Positions 25,507-34,431 of a stretch of DNA of 64,000 nucleotides are shown piece after piece (the first letter of the stretch is position 1; each line of letters begins with the position of its first letter). The notes beneath the pieces are model-generated. The model did no database searches, had not been told where the DNA came from, and worked only from the letters and a program-made list of their open reading frames with translations. The stretch covers positions 248,001 to 312,000 of the forward strand of contig CAWEQO010000013.1 of the NCBI GenBank assembly GCA_963811225.1. The letters run 5' to 3'. Source of the stretch: CAWEQO01 sp963811225. Lineage in GTDB: Bacteria > Chloroflexota > Anaerolineae > Anaerolineales > Anaerolineaceae. Position numbers and translations under genes: made by a program.

Positions 25507-26100
25507 TTAATCCACTTTGCCCTGCTGGATCAGGATCAGCAGCTCTTTAACGACGCGCGGGTCGAAGTGAGCGCCTGAACAGCGCTTGAGCTCTGTGATG
25601 GCCTCAGATTGGGTCAGGGCATTGCGATAGACACGGCCATTGATCATGACGCTATAGGCGTCAGCCACGGCGAGGATGCGCGCTTCCATGGGGATTTGCT
25701 CGCCCTTTAAACCGTAAGGGTAGCCGCTGCCGTCGAACTTTTCATGATGAGAACGGATGATCGCTGAGACGCGCGCCAGGCTTGAAATAGGAGAGAGGAT
25801 GTCGGCGCCGACCATCGGATGACGCTTGATCACGTCCCACTCAGAAGGCGAAAGCGGGCCGGGTTTGCGCAGGATCTCGTCCGAGATGTCGAGTTTGCCG
25901 ATGTCGTGCAGCATGCCGGCGAGACGAATGATCTCGACCTCTTCGTCGCGATAACCGAGGCGGTGCGCCAGCGAGGCGGCCAGGTTGGCGGTGCGCTGGC
26001 AGTGGTTGAAGGCATCGGGGTCAGCGGCATCGATGGCTTCAGCCAGGGCCAGTATGATCTTGATGAAACTCTTTTCGAGGTTGACATTGCGGCGGGCGCT
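25507..26100 (-). CDS. HD-GYP phosphodiesterase domain, split from GAF part by a stop
   Basis: The open frame encodes a full HD-GYP domain: LAGMLHDIGKLDI (HD) and SHHEKFDGSGYP (GYP), typical of cyclic di-GMP phosphodiesterases. It is in the same frame as the GAF-encoding segment directly upstream, separated only by the TAA at 26101-26103. Homologous GAF-HD-GYP proteins read TIAIENAR at that place; here it is TIAI-stop-SAR. No good start lies before the ATG at 25914, which would cut the first part of the domain. Most likely a nonsense-mutated gene. Confidence 0.8.
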   Translation of the reverse strand, partial: SARRNVNLEKSFIKIILALAEAIDAADPDAFNHCQRTANLAASLAHRLGYRDEEVEIIRLAGMLHDIGKLDISDEILRKPGPLSPSEWDVIKRHPMVGADILSPISSLARVSAIIRSHHEKFDGSGYPYGLKGEQIPMEARILAVADAYSVMINGRVYRNALTQSEAITELKRCSGAHFDPRVVKELLILIQQGKVD

Positions 26101-26652
26101 TTAAATCGCAATGGTAGCCTGCTCGGCGATACGGGTGATCAGCTCGACTTGCTTGTGGACCAGCGAACTGCTGCCGTTGCGGTTTTCACCAATGATGAGC
26201 AAGCCGACTCTCTCGGCCTGGGCGCGCATGGGGAACAGCCAAATGCGCCGGGCGACATCGAGGCCTAAGGCGCTGCGTTCTTCATGGCTGAGGGAATCGT
26301 CGGTGCGGTTGACAGGGAGCAGAGCGTCCGCGTCAAAGGCGTGCGTAAAAAGCGGCCAGGCCGCCGGTGGGATGATCTGGTTTTTGTGGAAGCCGTTGGA
26401 AATGCTGTAACCGTTGTAAACGGCACGGCAAATGTAGGAACCGTCTTGCTCACGGGTTACGATCTGACTAAAAATAGCGGGGGTCGCTTCAACGGCGCTG
26501 CGGACTAAGCGGTCCAGCAGGGCTTCATGCGGCTCCTTTGTGTCCAATTCTTGACTGAGATCGCAAACCATCATCAGTTCACAGAGGTGGCGATGCCGGC
26601 TAGATACAACACCAGATTTCTGCAGTGTTCCTGTTTGCTGATGGATGTACAT
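26101..26652 (-). CDS. GAF domain protein, N-terminal half of a broken GAF-HD-GYP gene
   Basis: 183 residues forming a GAF-like sensor domain (about 20-183), ending in LITRIAEQATIAI, the helix that normally leads into the output domain. GGAG precedes the ATG by about nine bases. The in-frame TAA after residue 183 removes the HD-GYP output domain, which continues in the same frame. As it stands it would be a stand-alone GAF protein of doubtful function. Confidence 0.7.
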   Translation of the reverse strand: MYIHQQTGTLQKSGVVSSRHRHLCELMMVCDLSQELDTKEPHEALLDRLVRSAVEATPAIFSQIVTREQDGSYICRAVYNGYSISNGFHKNQIIPPAAWPLFTHAFDADALLPVNRTDDSLSHEERSALGLDVARRIWLFPMRAQAERVGLLIIGENRNGSSSLVHKQVELITRIAEQATIAI

Positions 26653-26790
26653 ATAACTGTTCTCCGTTCACGTTCCTAAAGTATGCGGGCAGCAGTGAGT
26701 GGAACGTCGAGGGCGCTTCGCAACTGCCTAATAACACACTCCTATGCAAGATTCGAACCCACAACATTCTATTTCGATACGATTTCAGAC

Positions 26791-26826
26791 AAAAACGCAC
26801 CTTGATCCTTTTCAGGACCCAGGTGC
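26791..26826 (-). terminator. Terminator of the peptide/DUF5317/NHLP operon
   Basis: GCACCT (26797-26802) pairs with AGGTGC (26821-26826), with an inner TCC/GGA helix. On the minus strand a five-T run follows directly. Confidence 0.7.
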
Positions 26827-26913
26827 AGAAATTTTTCCTTTGGCCTGCCAATATCGATCGAGGTGACGAGAAGGCGGACGACGCCCAGGTGCCAGGGGCA
26901 TCGACGCTTTCTG

Positions 26914-27207
26914 TCAGTCGCCGGCGAAACAGGCGAGCGATGCCGAGGGGATTTCCTGGATCTGGGTCAGCTGTTTTGCGAAATCCTCAAGTGACGAGGC
27001 TCGAATGGATGATACCCGATCCTTGACTTCACGATCAAGATTGAAAGCTTCGCCGCCATAACCGGAGGCCAGCGCCTGACCGGGATCGGTCAGAAGCATC
27101 TTGCGGAAGCGCTGGTTGATGACAGCGGCAGTAAGCAGGCGGCTCGATTCCCTCTCAAATGTTACGCGAGCGGTGGGTTTCGTTAAGAAGAAGTTCATTG
27201 CGCTCAT
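26914..27207 (-). CDS. NHLP/Os1348-like small protein (possible RiPP precursor)
   Basis: A 97-residue protein with the leader-like pattern of nitrile-hydratase-type leader peptides: INQRFRKMLLTDPGQALASG, then LDREVKDRVSSIRASSLEDF. The C-terminus is IPSASLACFAGD, with a single Cys. NHLP-clan proteins are often RiPP precursors, but no maturation enzyme is seen here. AGGAGG lies seven bases before the ATG. It overlaps the DUF5317 gene by 53 bases and is the third gene of a tight operon. Confidence 0.65.
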   Translation of the reverse strand: MSAMNFFLTKPTARVTFERESSRLLTAAVINQRFRKMLLTDPGQALASGYGGEAFNLDREVKDRVSSIRASSLEDFAKQLTQIQEIPSASLACFAGD

Positions 27208-27784
27208 GTTGTTCCTCCTGTTGCTGCTTGATTGGTCCGCTCAGGGACCACAGCAGCCAAAACGCTCCAATTCCGATAATGATGTCGCCGAGGCTAAAGG
27301 CGACGCGATATGGGATCCAACCTGGTAATGTAAACTGGTCTGCCAACCACCAAAGACGGATTTGCTCTATTGGGAGGATGATGTCTTTGGTGTAACCAAG
27401 TCGTTCCCCAACCTTCCACATCCCTGTTCCACCAGCGAGCTTCTCCACTGTGTGGGCGCTGATTGGCATCCACCCACCGTTGAGGACGATCACTGTGAAG
27501 TTCATTAATAAGCCAATTCCCAGGGCATAGAACCCTTGTGCTTTTCGGTTGTACCAGGCGAAGACAATCAATAACGCCTGTGTCACTACGAGAGCAATTC
27601 GGGCACCGTCGTCTGGGAATTTAGCGCTGGTTTGCGGCAGTTGAAAAGCGATCAGTTGTGGGATAAAGGCCAGCAGCACCAGCCCGGTGTAGCGGAGGCT
27701 GAGAGACTGTAATTGGCGGTGTCCCCAATATGCTCGCGCCAGAGCTGCGATGAGACCTGCGACGACGGCGAGGAGCAGGATCAA
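27155..27784 (-). CDS. DUF5317 membrane protein
   Basis: A 209-residue polytopic membrane protein (five to six helices) with the DUF5317 signature MNFTVIVLNGGWMPIS near residue 95. The function is unknown. The start is TTG at 27784, supported by GGAGGA six bases upstream, which lies in the last codons of the 37-residue peptide gene. The gene is therefore translationally coupled to that peptide, and the NHLP-like gene overlaps its end. Confidence 0.85.
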   Translation of the reverse strand: MILLLAVVAGLIAALARAYWGHRQLQSLSLRYTGLVLLAFIPQLIAFQLPQTSAKFPDDGARIALVVTQALLIVFAWYNRKAQGFYALGIGLLMNFTVIVLNGGWMPISAHTVEKLAGGTGMWKVGERLGYTKDIILPIEQIRLWWLADQFTLPGWIPYRVAFSLGDIIIGIGAFWLLWSLSGPIKQQQEEQHERNELLLNETHRSRNI

Positions 27785-27787
27785 ATA

Positions 27788-27901
27788 TTATCCTCCGGCA
27801 CTTCCCCAGCAGCCCGGGGCGCCAGCAGCGAGGATATACATAACGATGGTGGTGACCAGAACGACCAACTGTGCCTTGCGAGAAGAAAATGCCTTTTTCA
27901 T
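27788..27901 (-). CDS. 37-residue membrane peptide
   Basis: A short gene: basic start MKKAFSSRKAQ, one hydrophobic segment (LVVLVTTIVMYILAAG) and a Gly-rich tail APGCWGSAGG. GGGAGG lies four to five bases before the ATG. Its last codons (GGA GGA) form the ribosome-binding site of the DUF5317 gene. It could be a signalling or bacteriocin-like peptide or a small membrane subunit; no family is recognised. Codon-level evidence is limited by its length. Confidence 0.6.
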   Translation of the reverse strand: MKKAFSSRKAQLVVLVTTIVMYILAAGAPGCWGSAGG

Positions 27902-27904
27902 GAT

Positions 27905-27960
27905 GCCTCCCAAAAATGTTTGATTTCCCAATGGATATATACAGTCTACGATTGGGAGGC
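27905..27960 (-). promoter_or_regulatory. Inverted repeat masking the peptide gene ribosome-binding site
   Basis: TTGGGAGGC containing the ribosome-binding site (27905-27913 on the minus strand) is perfectly complementary to 27952-27960. If both arms are transcribed, translation of the peptide operon would be repressed. A possible -10 (TATATA) lies between the arms, so this depends on where transcription starts. Confidence 0.4.
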
Positions 27961-28050
27961 TTTAAAGGAGGCTCCAAAACAGTCGCAAGCGCCAACCTGG
28001 CGGATGAATTTTTGGCAAATTGTTAGGATTGATGGGCCTGGCCGGTTATT

Positions 28051-31000
28051 TCAATGCATCAAAGTGTCGTGCAAAGTCTGTGTTTGCGGTGATGGTAGGG
28101 CATTGATTTCCTGAAGCAAGGCCTGGCGACAGCGCTCATACTGGCGGGCTACGGCCGCACGGTTGCCCATGGCGGCGTGTATCCGCATTGCCAGCCGGTG
28201 TGCTGCTTCCAGACAGGGATCCTCCTCCAGAGCGCGCTGACTGTAATCCAGCGCGACCTGAAGCTGCCCCCCCTCTAAGTGGATCTCGGATAACTGTAAG
28301 AGGGTTTCCAAGTGATATTGAAACAACCGTTCCCGCTCCGATAAGCTCCAGGTCTCTTCGCTTTCAGGGAGGAAGGGGCCCTTATACAGGCGCACGGCGG
28401 CTTGATAGTGAGTGATCTTCTCTTTCGGCGTGCCGGCTCGCTGCGCCTGTTTGATTTCTTTTAGGAAATTTTCGACATCGTACTCGTAATCCAGGCCGTG
28501 ATTGAAACGATAGTAATCATCTTGCAGGACAATGGCCTGCTTGCCCACCGCATGGCGCACACGATAAATGGTGTTCTTGAAGCGCAGCTTCAATTCGTCG
28601 GAGGAGATATCGGGCCAGAAGATGGCGCCAACGCCCTCTTTGGTCATACCTTCCGGGCGGTTCAGCAAAATGAAGAACAGATCGCGCGCCATCTTGGTCT
28701 GCCAATCGGCCATCGTGATGCTTTTGGCGCTCAGTTTGACCTGCACTTTGCCAAGGGCGCGGATGATCAGGCGCGGCGGGGCAAACGGGACGGTGGAGGC
28801 CTTCTGGCGCAACCGGCGGCGCATAGAAGGCAAACGCTGCTCGAGCTGCTTGATCTGGCGGAGATAATTTGCCAGCAACCAGGAGAGAGCCTGTCGGTTT
28901 TCATGGTTTCAATCCGTTTCTTTTCCCATAAGCCCACAGTAATCAAAGGCTGCTGCTTTTCCGGTTCTCCAATTAAACGAAAAGCTTGTTGAAGGTGATC
29001 GCTGGATGGGGTGGCGGATTTCAGATCAAACTCGGCGAATGAGAGATAAAGGCAAGCCCGAGCTGCTTCGAGTTGATAACCATTGGATTGAAAATGAGCA
29101 AGAGCCGATTGCAACAGATCGACCGCCTCTTTGGCTTTCCCTATGGCCGTTTTCAATGCGCCATCTTCCGCTGCGCACAAGCTTTGCTCGTACTGCGAGC
29201 CGCCATCCCGAGCACGCTGCCAGGCCGCATCCAAGCGCAGGTGCGCGTGCTCATAATCTTTCTTCATTCGATAGATCGCCGCTTCAGCCAGCGTCAGGTA
29301 GATCAACAAAAATCGCTCTCCAATGCGCTCCGAAATATCGTAGGCATGGCGGTAAGCTTCTCGGGCTTCATCCGCTGCTTGAAGATCACGATATAAATCG
29401 CCGATATCCGTATAGGCATATGCTTCTAGACGAGGGGAGCCGGCAATACGGGCATGCTGGAGGGCTTTTTCCAAAGTGGATGCTGCAGTTTCATAATCGC
29501 CACGTAAATGCTGTAAGTATCCAAGGTTGTTAAGAACGTTCGCTTGCCACAGAGAATTCCCAGCGGAGCTTAAAATCATCAAGGACCTGTTTATAAAAAT
29601 GCTCAGCGCAGACATAGTCCCCTTTTGCCTGCTGAACAAGGCCGAGCTCCATTAAGATGAAAGGTTTGAACGGCTGGTCAGGAAGCGATTGACTAAGATC
29701 GAGTGCCTGCTTTAAGGATGAGAGCGCATCGAACAGTTTTCCCTGACGATAGTAGGAGAAACCCATTGCGCGCAGAGCCATGACACACGCTGTCTTTTCA
29801 GGGGGCTTTGAATTCGACCAGCTGACAATACCCTTTTCGCATCCAGATACAGCAGCAGTATGATCACCTAATTGGTTCTCGTACAAATGCTCTGCTTGAC
29901 AATGTAAGGGCAAGTAATTCTGGCTGTGTTTGCTCGATCCATTGCAGAAACTGCCTGACTTAACAACTGTAAGCTCTGGCTTGTTTCTCCGAGGGCATCC
30001 AAAACGATACCCTTCAACGATAGTAAACCGGGTTGAGAAGTCAAGAGTTCCGTATGGAAGAGAATCGAGCCATTCGGAGATTAATTTGACACGTCCAGAA
30101 GTGACTACGGCCGTTCCCGCCTGCTCAATCAGTTTGGCCTTGCCCATCACGTCACCAAGCTGTTGGTAGAAGCGGTAAGCGCTTTCCCAATCGCCGTGGG
30201 CGGTGTAGTATTCGGCGAGGGCCTGCTGGATCAGGCGGGTCTCTTCGGGGAATTCGCGGGCCATGCGGGCCTGGAGGAAATCTCGGAAGAGGTGGTGGTA
30301 GCGCAGCCAGATGCGATCTTCGCCGACGAGCAGGACAAACAGGTTGCTATGAATGACCTCGTCGAGATACACATTCCAGGGTTCTGCGGAGAGATGGAGC
30401 GAGTTGCCGATGACCTCTTCGCACAGGTTGGCGTCAAACTCCTCCAGGAGCGAGGAGCGCAGCAAGAATCGCTGGATCTCGACAGGCTGCTTGGCCAGCA
30501 CCTGGTCGAGGTACTCCGGCAGGCCCACACCCGAGACGCGCGCCGCCCGGCGACGGTCGGGGGCCTTCTGCTGGATCGCCTGGGTGGACAGCAGCAGGCC
30601 GGTAATCCAGCCTTCAGCCTGACGGATCAGATCTTGCGAGGCTTCGAACGAGATGGTGGATTGATAGTTTTGCAGCAGCAGCTCTTGCAGCTCTTCCGGG
30701 ACGAAGGCCAGCTCTTCGAAGCTGAGGCCGCCGACCTGCGAGCGAGCGACCATCAGAGGGAAGTCGGGCAGGGTGAGCAGGGTGCGTGAGGCGATGATGA
30801 GATGGCAGTTCTCGTCGACATCCTGGATGAAGCGGCTGACGAATTGATCGACCACCTTGCTGCCGTCGACAAGGTGGTAATCATCGAGCACAACCACGAA
30901 GTGCTCGGAGATTTGCTCGTATGCATCGTTGATAATGGTGGTGGTGAGGTGATCGAGATTGAAGTCGCCCTGGAGGGCGCTGCGCAGAGCAGCCATGGAG

Positions 31001-31293
31001 CTTTCGCCAAACGAAGGGAAGCGGACGTTGAGAGCTGAGATGAAGTAGGCGAGGAAACGTAAGGGGTCGCGATCGAGGGGATCGATCGAATACCAGCAGA
31101 CGGGATATTCGATGTGGTTGGCGAAATCAATCAGTAGGGAGGTCTTCCCATAACCGGCCGGGGCTGCGATGATGGTGAGCTTGTTGTCCATCAACTCGTA
31201 AAGGAAATGAAGCAGCCGCCGGCGCGATAGTAAATCGCTGCGTCGGCGCGGCATGATTACCCTGGTTCGAGTTACAGGGATGGGGCTTTCCAT
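28051..31293 (-). pseudogene. MalT-type ATPase/BTAD transcription regulator, multiply frameshifted
   Basis: Pieces in different frames add up to one large regulator. The N-terminal STAND ATPase has Walker A APAGYGKTS near residue 42 and VVVLDDYH as Walker B; TPR repeats follow, then a C-terminal winged-helix plus BTAD domain (28051-28878). Indels are needed near 30055, between about 29905 and 29960, near 29575 and near 28910. Such regulators control neighbouring operons on ligand binding. Upstream of the peptide/DUF5317 operon on the same strand, it was probably its regulator. Either decayed or affected by sequence errors. Confidence 0.8.
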
Positions 31294-31475
31294 ACGGTGT
31301 ACCGGCTCCCAAAATCAGAGATAAGTCATCAGTTAATTTGCCAATTCCAGGCGGAATTATTGGGCTCTTCCGTACATCATACATGAAGCCCTGAGGAAAA
31401 TCAACCTCTGTGAATGCATTCAACGATTGTCGATTTTGGATTGGTTTACGCTGCCAACCCATCACAGACCTGCCG

Positions 31476-32519
31476 CTAAAAGAGCCTAAACAACCGAGTA
31501 ACGAGGGGGCGGATGAGATCCCAATTTGGCAGAAGCACCTGGGCGCCGCCGCCGGTGACATAGGGCGTGGTCATCTCGCGGGCGATGGTTTGATTATCAA
31601 TGCCGCCGGTAAGAACCGATAGTAGGAACGAAGTCCCGAGACGGGGCCACAGCCAAAGCGGCAGGTTGGTATCCACGGCAGCCATGGCGGCTTGGACCAC
31701 TGCGGGAAGCCGGGCCCATTCGGACGGGTTAAGCATCTGCCAGACAGCGGCCTTTACCAGCAGCTGGGTATGCGCCATGCGAAAGAAGTCATCGGCGCCG
31801 CTGCGATCGCGCACGAAAGCGAGGGCCTGCTCGGCGTTGAGGCGCTGGCGTCCAGCCGGATAACCGGACATCGGCTCGGGGAAGTCGACAGTGACGCCGC
31901 CCATGGCATCGAAGATACCCAGGAAACCGTCAAAGCGGACGCGCAGGTAATAGGGCACACGCACGCCAAAGTTCTGCTGGATGACCTGCGCCAGAGCAGC
32001 CGGCCCGCTGCCGGGCTTCTGGGCTTCGGCATAAAAGTGGGCCGTGTTGATTCGATCCTCTCCAATCCCTGGAATGTCAAGGTACAAGTCGCGCGGGATC
32101 GACAGCATGCGCACGGAGGGTGGCAATGGAGCGATGCCGGTGAGGATGATCGTGTCGCTGCGGCCAAGGGCGGTGCCTTCGGGAACCCGGTCGATGCCCA
32201 GCAAAACAATGTTGGTACGGATTGGCGCAAAGAAATAGAGCGCCGCCAATAGGATCAGCGCCAGGAACAAGGGCCGGGCAGACCGCCGCTTCCGTCCACG
32301 CGATTTGGCTTCGATGTGGATGGCCTGGAATTCGGCCATTGGATCAGTGATGAGCACGGGTTGTGTTTCGCCGGCAGGCTCTTGTGAAAAGTCCAAACCG
32401 ATTGAATCGAGCGGTATGGGCTGCAAGCTGGGCCGGGTCTGCGCAAGCGAGTCCTCCGGGAGAAAAGGCTGGGTTTCCCCATCCGGATCGTACCGGGGCG
32501 CCTGATGATCGTTATTCAT
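31476..32519 (-). CDS. LytR-CpsA-Psr (LCP) family protein
   Basis: A 347-residue protein with a cytosolic acidic N-terminus of about 80 residues and one membrane helix (LFLALILLAALYFFAPI). The LCP domain includes ILLGIDRVP, GRSDTIIL and MLSIPRDLYLDIPG; the Arg and Asp residues bind the polyprenyl diphosphate headgroup. LCP enzymes attach glycopolymers to peptidoglycan or proteins. AAAGG lies six bases before the ATG. Confidence 0.92.
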   Translation of the reverse strand: MNNDHQAPRYDPDGETQPFLPEDSLAQTRPSLQPIPLDSIGLDFSQEPAGETQPVLITDPMAEFQAIHIEAKSRGRKRRSARPLFLALILLAALYFFAPIRTNIVLLGIDRVPEGTALGRSDTIILTGIAPLPPSVRMLSIPRDLYLDIPGIGEDRINTAHFYAEAQKPGSGPAALAQVIQQNFGVRVPYYLRVRFDGFLGIFDAMGGVTVDFPEPMSGYPAGRQRLNAEQALAFVRDRSGADDFFRMAHTQLLVKAAVWQMLNPSEWARLPAVVQAAMAAVDTNLPLWLWPRLGTSFLLSVLTGGIDNQTIAREMTTPYVTGGGAQVLLPNWDLIRPLVTRLFRLF

Positions 32520-32691
32520 ATTGAACCTTTAAAGCGTCTGCGCCGGTGGAGCCGCGCGACTGCGTTCAGTTTATGCACATTTAATGTAACGTTCAACTGC
32601 AATCGGATTTTACACCATATCGAGGAAACTGTCAGCAGATAAAAGGGTTGTAAATTCTAAATCTAAGCTAAGATACGATTTGGAGACATGT

Positions 32692-32949
32692 GGTATAATG
32701 GGGTCGATAGGAATAAGTGATAGTGGGGGCTATCGGGATCACTCTGTTGCCGGATCTATCCGCAACACAATTAGTAGGCGCACTCGTCGCCGATGGGTAA
32801 TTCGGCGAACATGCCTTTTGTGTGTATAGCAACAGGACCGCCCAGCCCGCAGCCAGCAATGCATCCTTATTTTGATAGCTCCCCTTATTACACCTCCTAT
32901 CGAAGGCGCTGGTTTCAGCGTACACCAACTACGAAAGGAGGAGAGCATC
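32692..32949 (+). promoter_or_regulatory. Promoter and structured leader of rpsU
   Basis: An extended -10 TGGTATAAT ends at 32700, giving a leader of about 240 bases. Several hairpins can form (near 32750-32772 and 32789-32812). CCTCCTATCG at 32893-32902 pairs with CGAAAGGAGG at 32932-32941 (one mismatch), masking the ribosome-binding site. A nested CGCTG/CAGCG hairpin fills the loop. This suggests translational control of bS21. Confidence 0.65.
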
Positions 32950-33144
32950 TTGCCAACAGTTCGATCAAGAGAAAAAGAGAGCCCAGATTCATTACTTAGA
33001 AGGTTCCGAAAGAAGGTTACTCGCAGCGGCGTGTTAGGACAAGTAAGACGTAAACGCTGGTTTACCTCGAAAAGCGAGCAGCGCCGTATTGAAAAGAAAA
33101 AAGCGATCCGAAAGCAACTGCGCCGCCGGGCACGGCGAAGCTGA
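32950..33144 (+). CDS. rpsU: Small ribosomal subunit protein bS21
   Basis: A 64-residue, very basic protein matching bS21: ESPDSLLRRFRKKVTRSGVL, then RRKRWFTSKSEQRR and a Lys/Arg tail. It binds 16S rRNA near the anti-Shine-Dalgarno region and aids initiation. The start is TTG at 32950, with GGAGG eight bases upstream. It is the first gene of an rpsU-sigma factor unit, an arrangement known from the E. coli macromolecular synthesis operon. Confidence 0.9.
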   Translation: MPTVRSREKESPDSLLRRFRKKVTRSGVLGQVRRKRWFTSKSEQRRIEKKKAIRKQLRRRARRS

Positions 33145-33181
33145 AACGGACGATCACTTTAGTGGTAGACGAGGAGGGGAA

Positions 33182-33277
33182 ATGTCAACCGAAATGAGTA
33201 TATTCAAGACCATCAGGTTTTGGCCGGAATGCATGTCCGGCCAAAACAGAAAGCAGGGAGACTATGTTGCAAACTGA
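33182..33277 (+). CDS. 31-residue leader ORF upstream of rpoD
   Basis: A short frame with a strong ribosome-binding site (GAGGAGGGG) encoding MSTEMSIFKTIRFWPECMSG and eleven more residues. It overlaps the sigma factor start by 14 bases. A 12-bp hairpin sits inside it, at 33218-33248. It may be a leader peptide coupling or attenuating sigma factor translation. No homologue is recognised, so it may also be fortuitous. Confidence 0.4.
   Translation: MSTEMSIFKTIRFWPECMSGQNRKQGDYVAN
33218..33248 (+). other. Hairpin between rpsU and rpoD
   Basis: GTTTTGGCCGGA and TCCGGCCAAAAC pair perfectly around ATGCATG. There is no T-run, so it is more likely an mRNA processing or attenuation element than a simple terminator. 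Confidence 0.6.
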
Positions 33278-34208
33278 TGTTGCACCAAAAAACCAGGCAA
33301 GCGGAAGCCAGGATCTGGTCGACCTGTACTTCAATGAAGTGTCTGAAGTACCTTTGCTGACACATGATGAAGAGATTGATCTGGCGCAAAGAATTGAGCG
33401 CGGGCACCAGGCTCGTCATAAGCTGGTGGAGGGCGAATTCGACGAAGAAGAGCACAACAAACTCGTTCGCCAGATCACAGATGGCCAGGACGCAATCGAG
33501 CAATTAATCACCGCAAATTCTAGATTGGTGATCAGCATTGCCAAAAAATATACCAATTACGGCGTCCCGTTTAGCGATCTGATCCAAGAAGGCAATATCG
33601 GCTTAATGCGAGCCGTAAAAAAGTTTGATTACCGTCGTGGATTTAAATTCAGCACTTATGCCACCTGGTGGATTCGCCAGGCGGTTACGCGCGCTTTGGC
33701 GATGCAGGCCAGAACCATCCGCCTGCCTGTCCATAAAGAGGATGAAGTATCACAAATCCGGCGCGCCCAACGCCAACTAACCCAGAGACTCGGACGACGC
33801 CCATCGACGACAGAGCTGGGGGAAATGCTGGGAATTTCAAAAGCGCAGGTGGAAAAAACCCTGCAAGAATCGCAGCATACTGTGTCTTTGGAAACGCCGG
33901 TTGGCGATGAAGAAGGCACCGTGTTGGCCGATCTGATCGAGGATGAACGGGCCCCGGAACCTGAGGAAGTGGCAGCCTACCAGCTGATGCGTGAAAACCT
34001 CAACCGGGTGCTCGAAGAACTACCGCAGCGCGAGCGCCATATTTTACGATTGCGCTACGGGCTGGTCGACGGACAGTTCCATACCTTCCGTGAGGTTGGT
34101 AAAATGATTGGCGTGACGCATGAGCGGGTGCGCCAGATCGAGGCGACTGCACTTCGCCGCCTGCGCAAGTCGGGCGCGACCATCAAGCTGCGACGCTGCC
34201 TCGAATAG
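33264..34208 (+). CDS. rpoD: RNA polymerase sigma factor, RpoD/SigA type
   Basis: A 314-residue group 1/2 sigma-70 factor lacking region 1.1. Region 1.2 is DLVDLYFNEVSEVPLLTHDE, region 2 has NSRLVISIAKKYTNYG and KFSTYATWWIRQAVTRAL, region 3 begins RLPVHKEDEV and region 4 has the -35 binding HTH TFREVGKMIGVTHERVRQIE. It directs recognition of TTGACA/TATAAT promoters, which matches the promoters seen in this window. A terminator follows at 34229. Confidence 0.93.
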   Translation: MLQTDVAPKNQASGSQDLVDLYFNEVSEVPLLTHDEEIDLAQRIERGHQARHKLVEGEFDEEEHNKLVRQITDGQDAIEQLITANSRLVISIAKKYTNYGVPFSDLIQEGNIGLMRAVKKFDYRRGFKFSTYATWWIRQAVTRALAMQARTIRLPVHKEDEVSQIRRAQRQLTQRLGRRPSTTELGEMLGISKAQVEKTLQESQHTVSLETPVGDEEGTVLADLIEDERAPEPEEVAAYQLMRENLNRVLEELPQRERHILRLRYGLVDGQFHTFREVGKMIGVTHERVRQIEATALRRLRKSGATIKLRRCLE

Positions 34209-34228
34209 ATTTGCAAGTGCGCATATTT

Positions 34229-34262
34229 CAGCCCCGGAGGAAATCTCCGGGGCTGTTTGTTT
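34229..34262 (+). terminator. Rho-independent terminator after rpoD
   Basis: An 11-bp GC-rich stem (34229-34239 with 34245-34255) followed by TTTGTTT. Confidence 0.9.
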
Positions 34263-34431
34263 AATGGCTGATAGCAAAGCCAGTGATCGCAGGATCCGAA
34301 GCATAAAGTGGCCCTATGCTGTTAGCCGATTTTGGCATAAAATGATAAAGCCAGTTGGTTGAGCGGCTGGCATTTCCAGCAAACAGATGGAAAGCACCTT
34401 GCAAGCCTGCCCCAAATGGAGAAACGAGAAG

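Noticed and set aside
26745..26765. GATTCGAACCCAC resembling a tRNA T-arm
   Set aside because: Stem pairing is poor and no other tRNA part is present.
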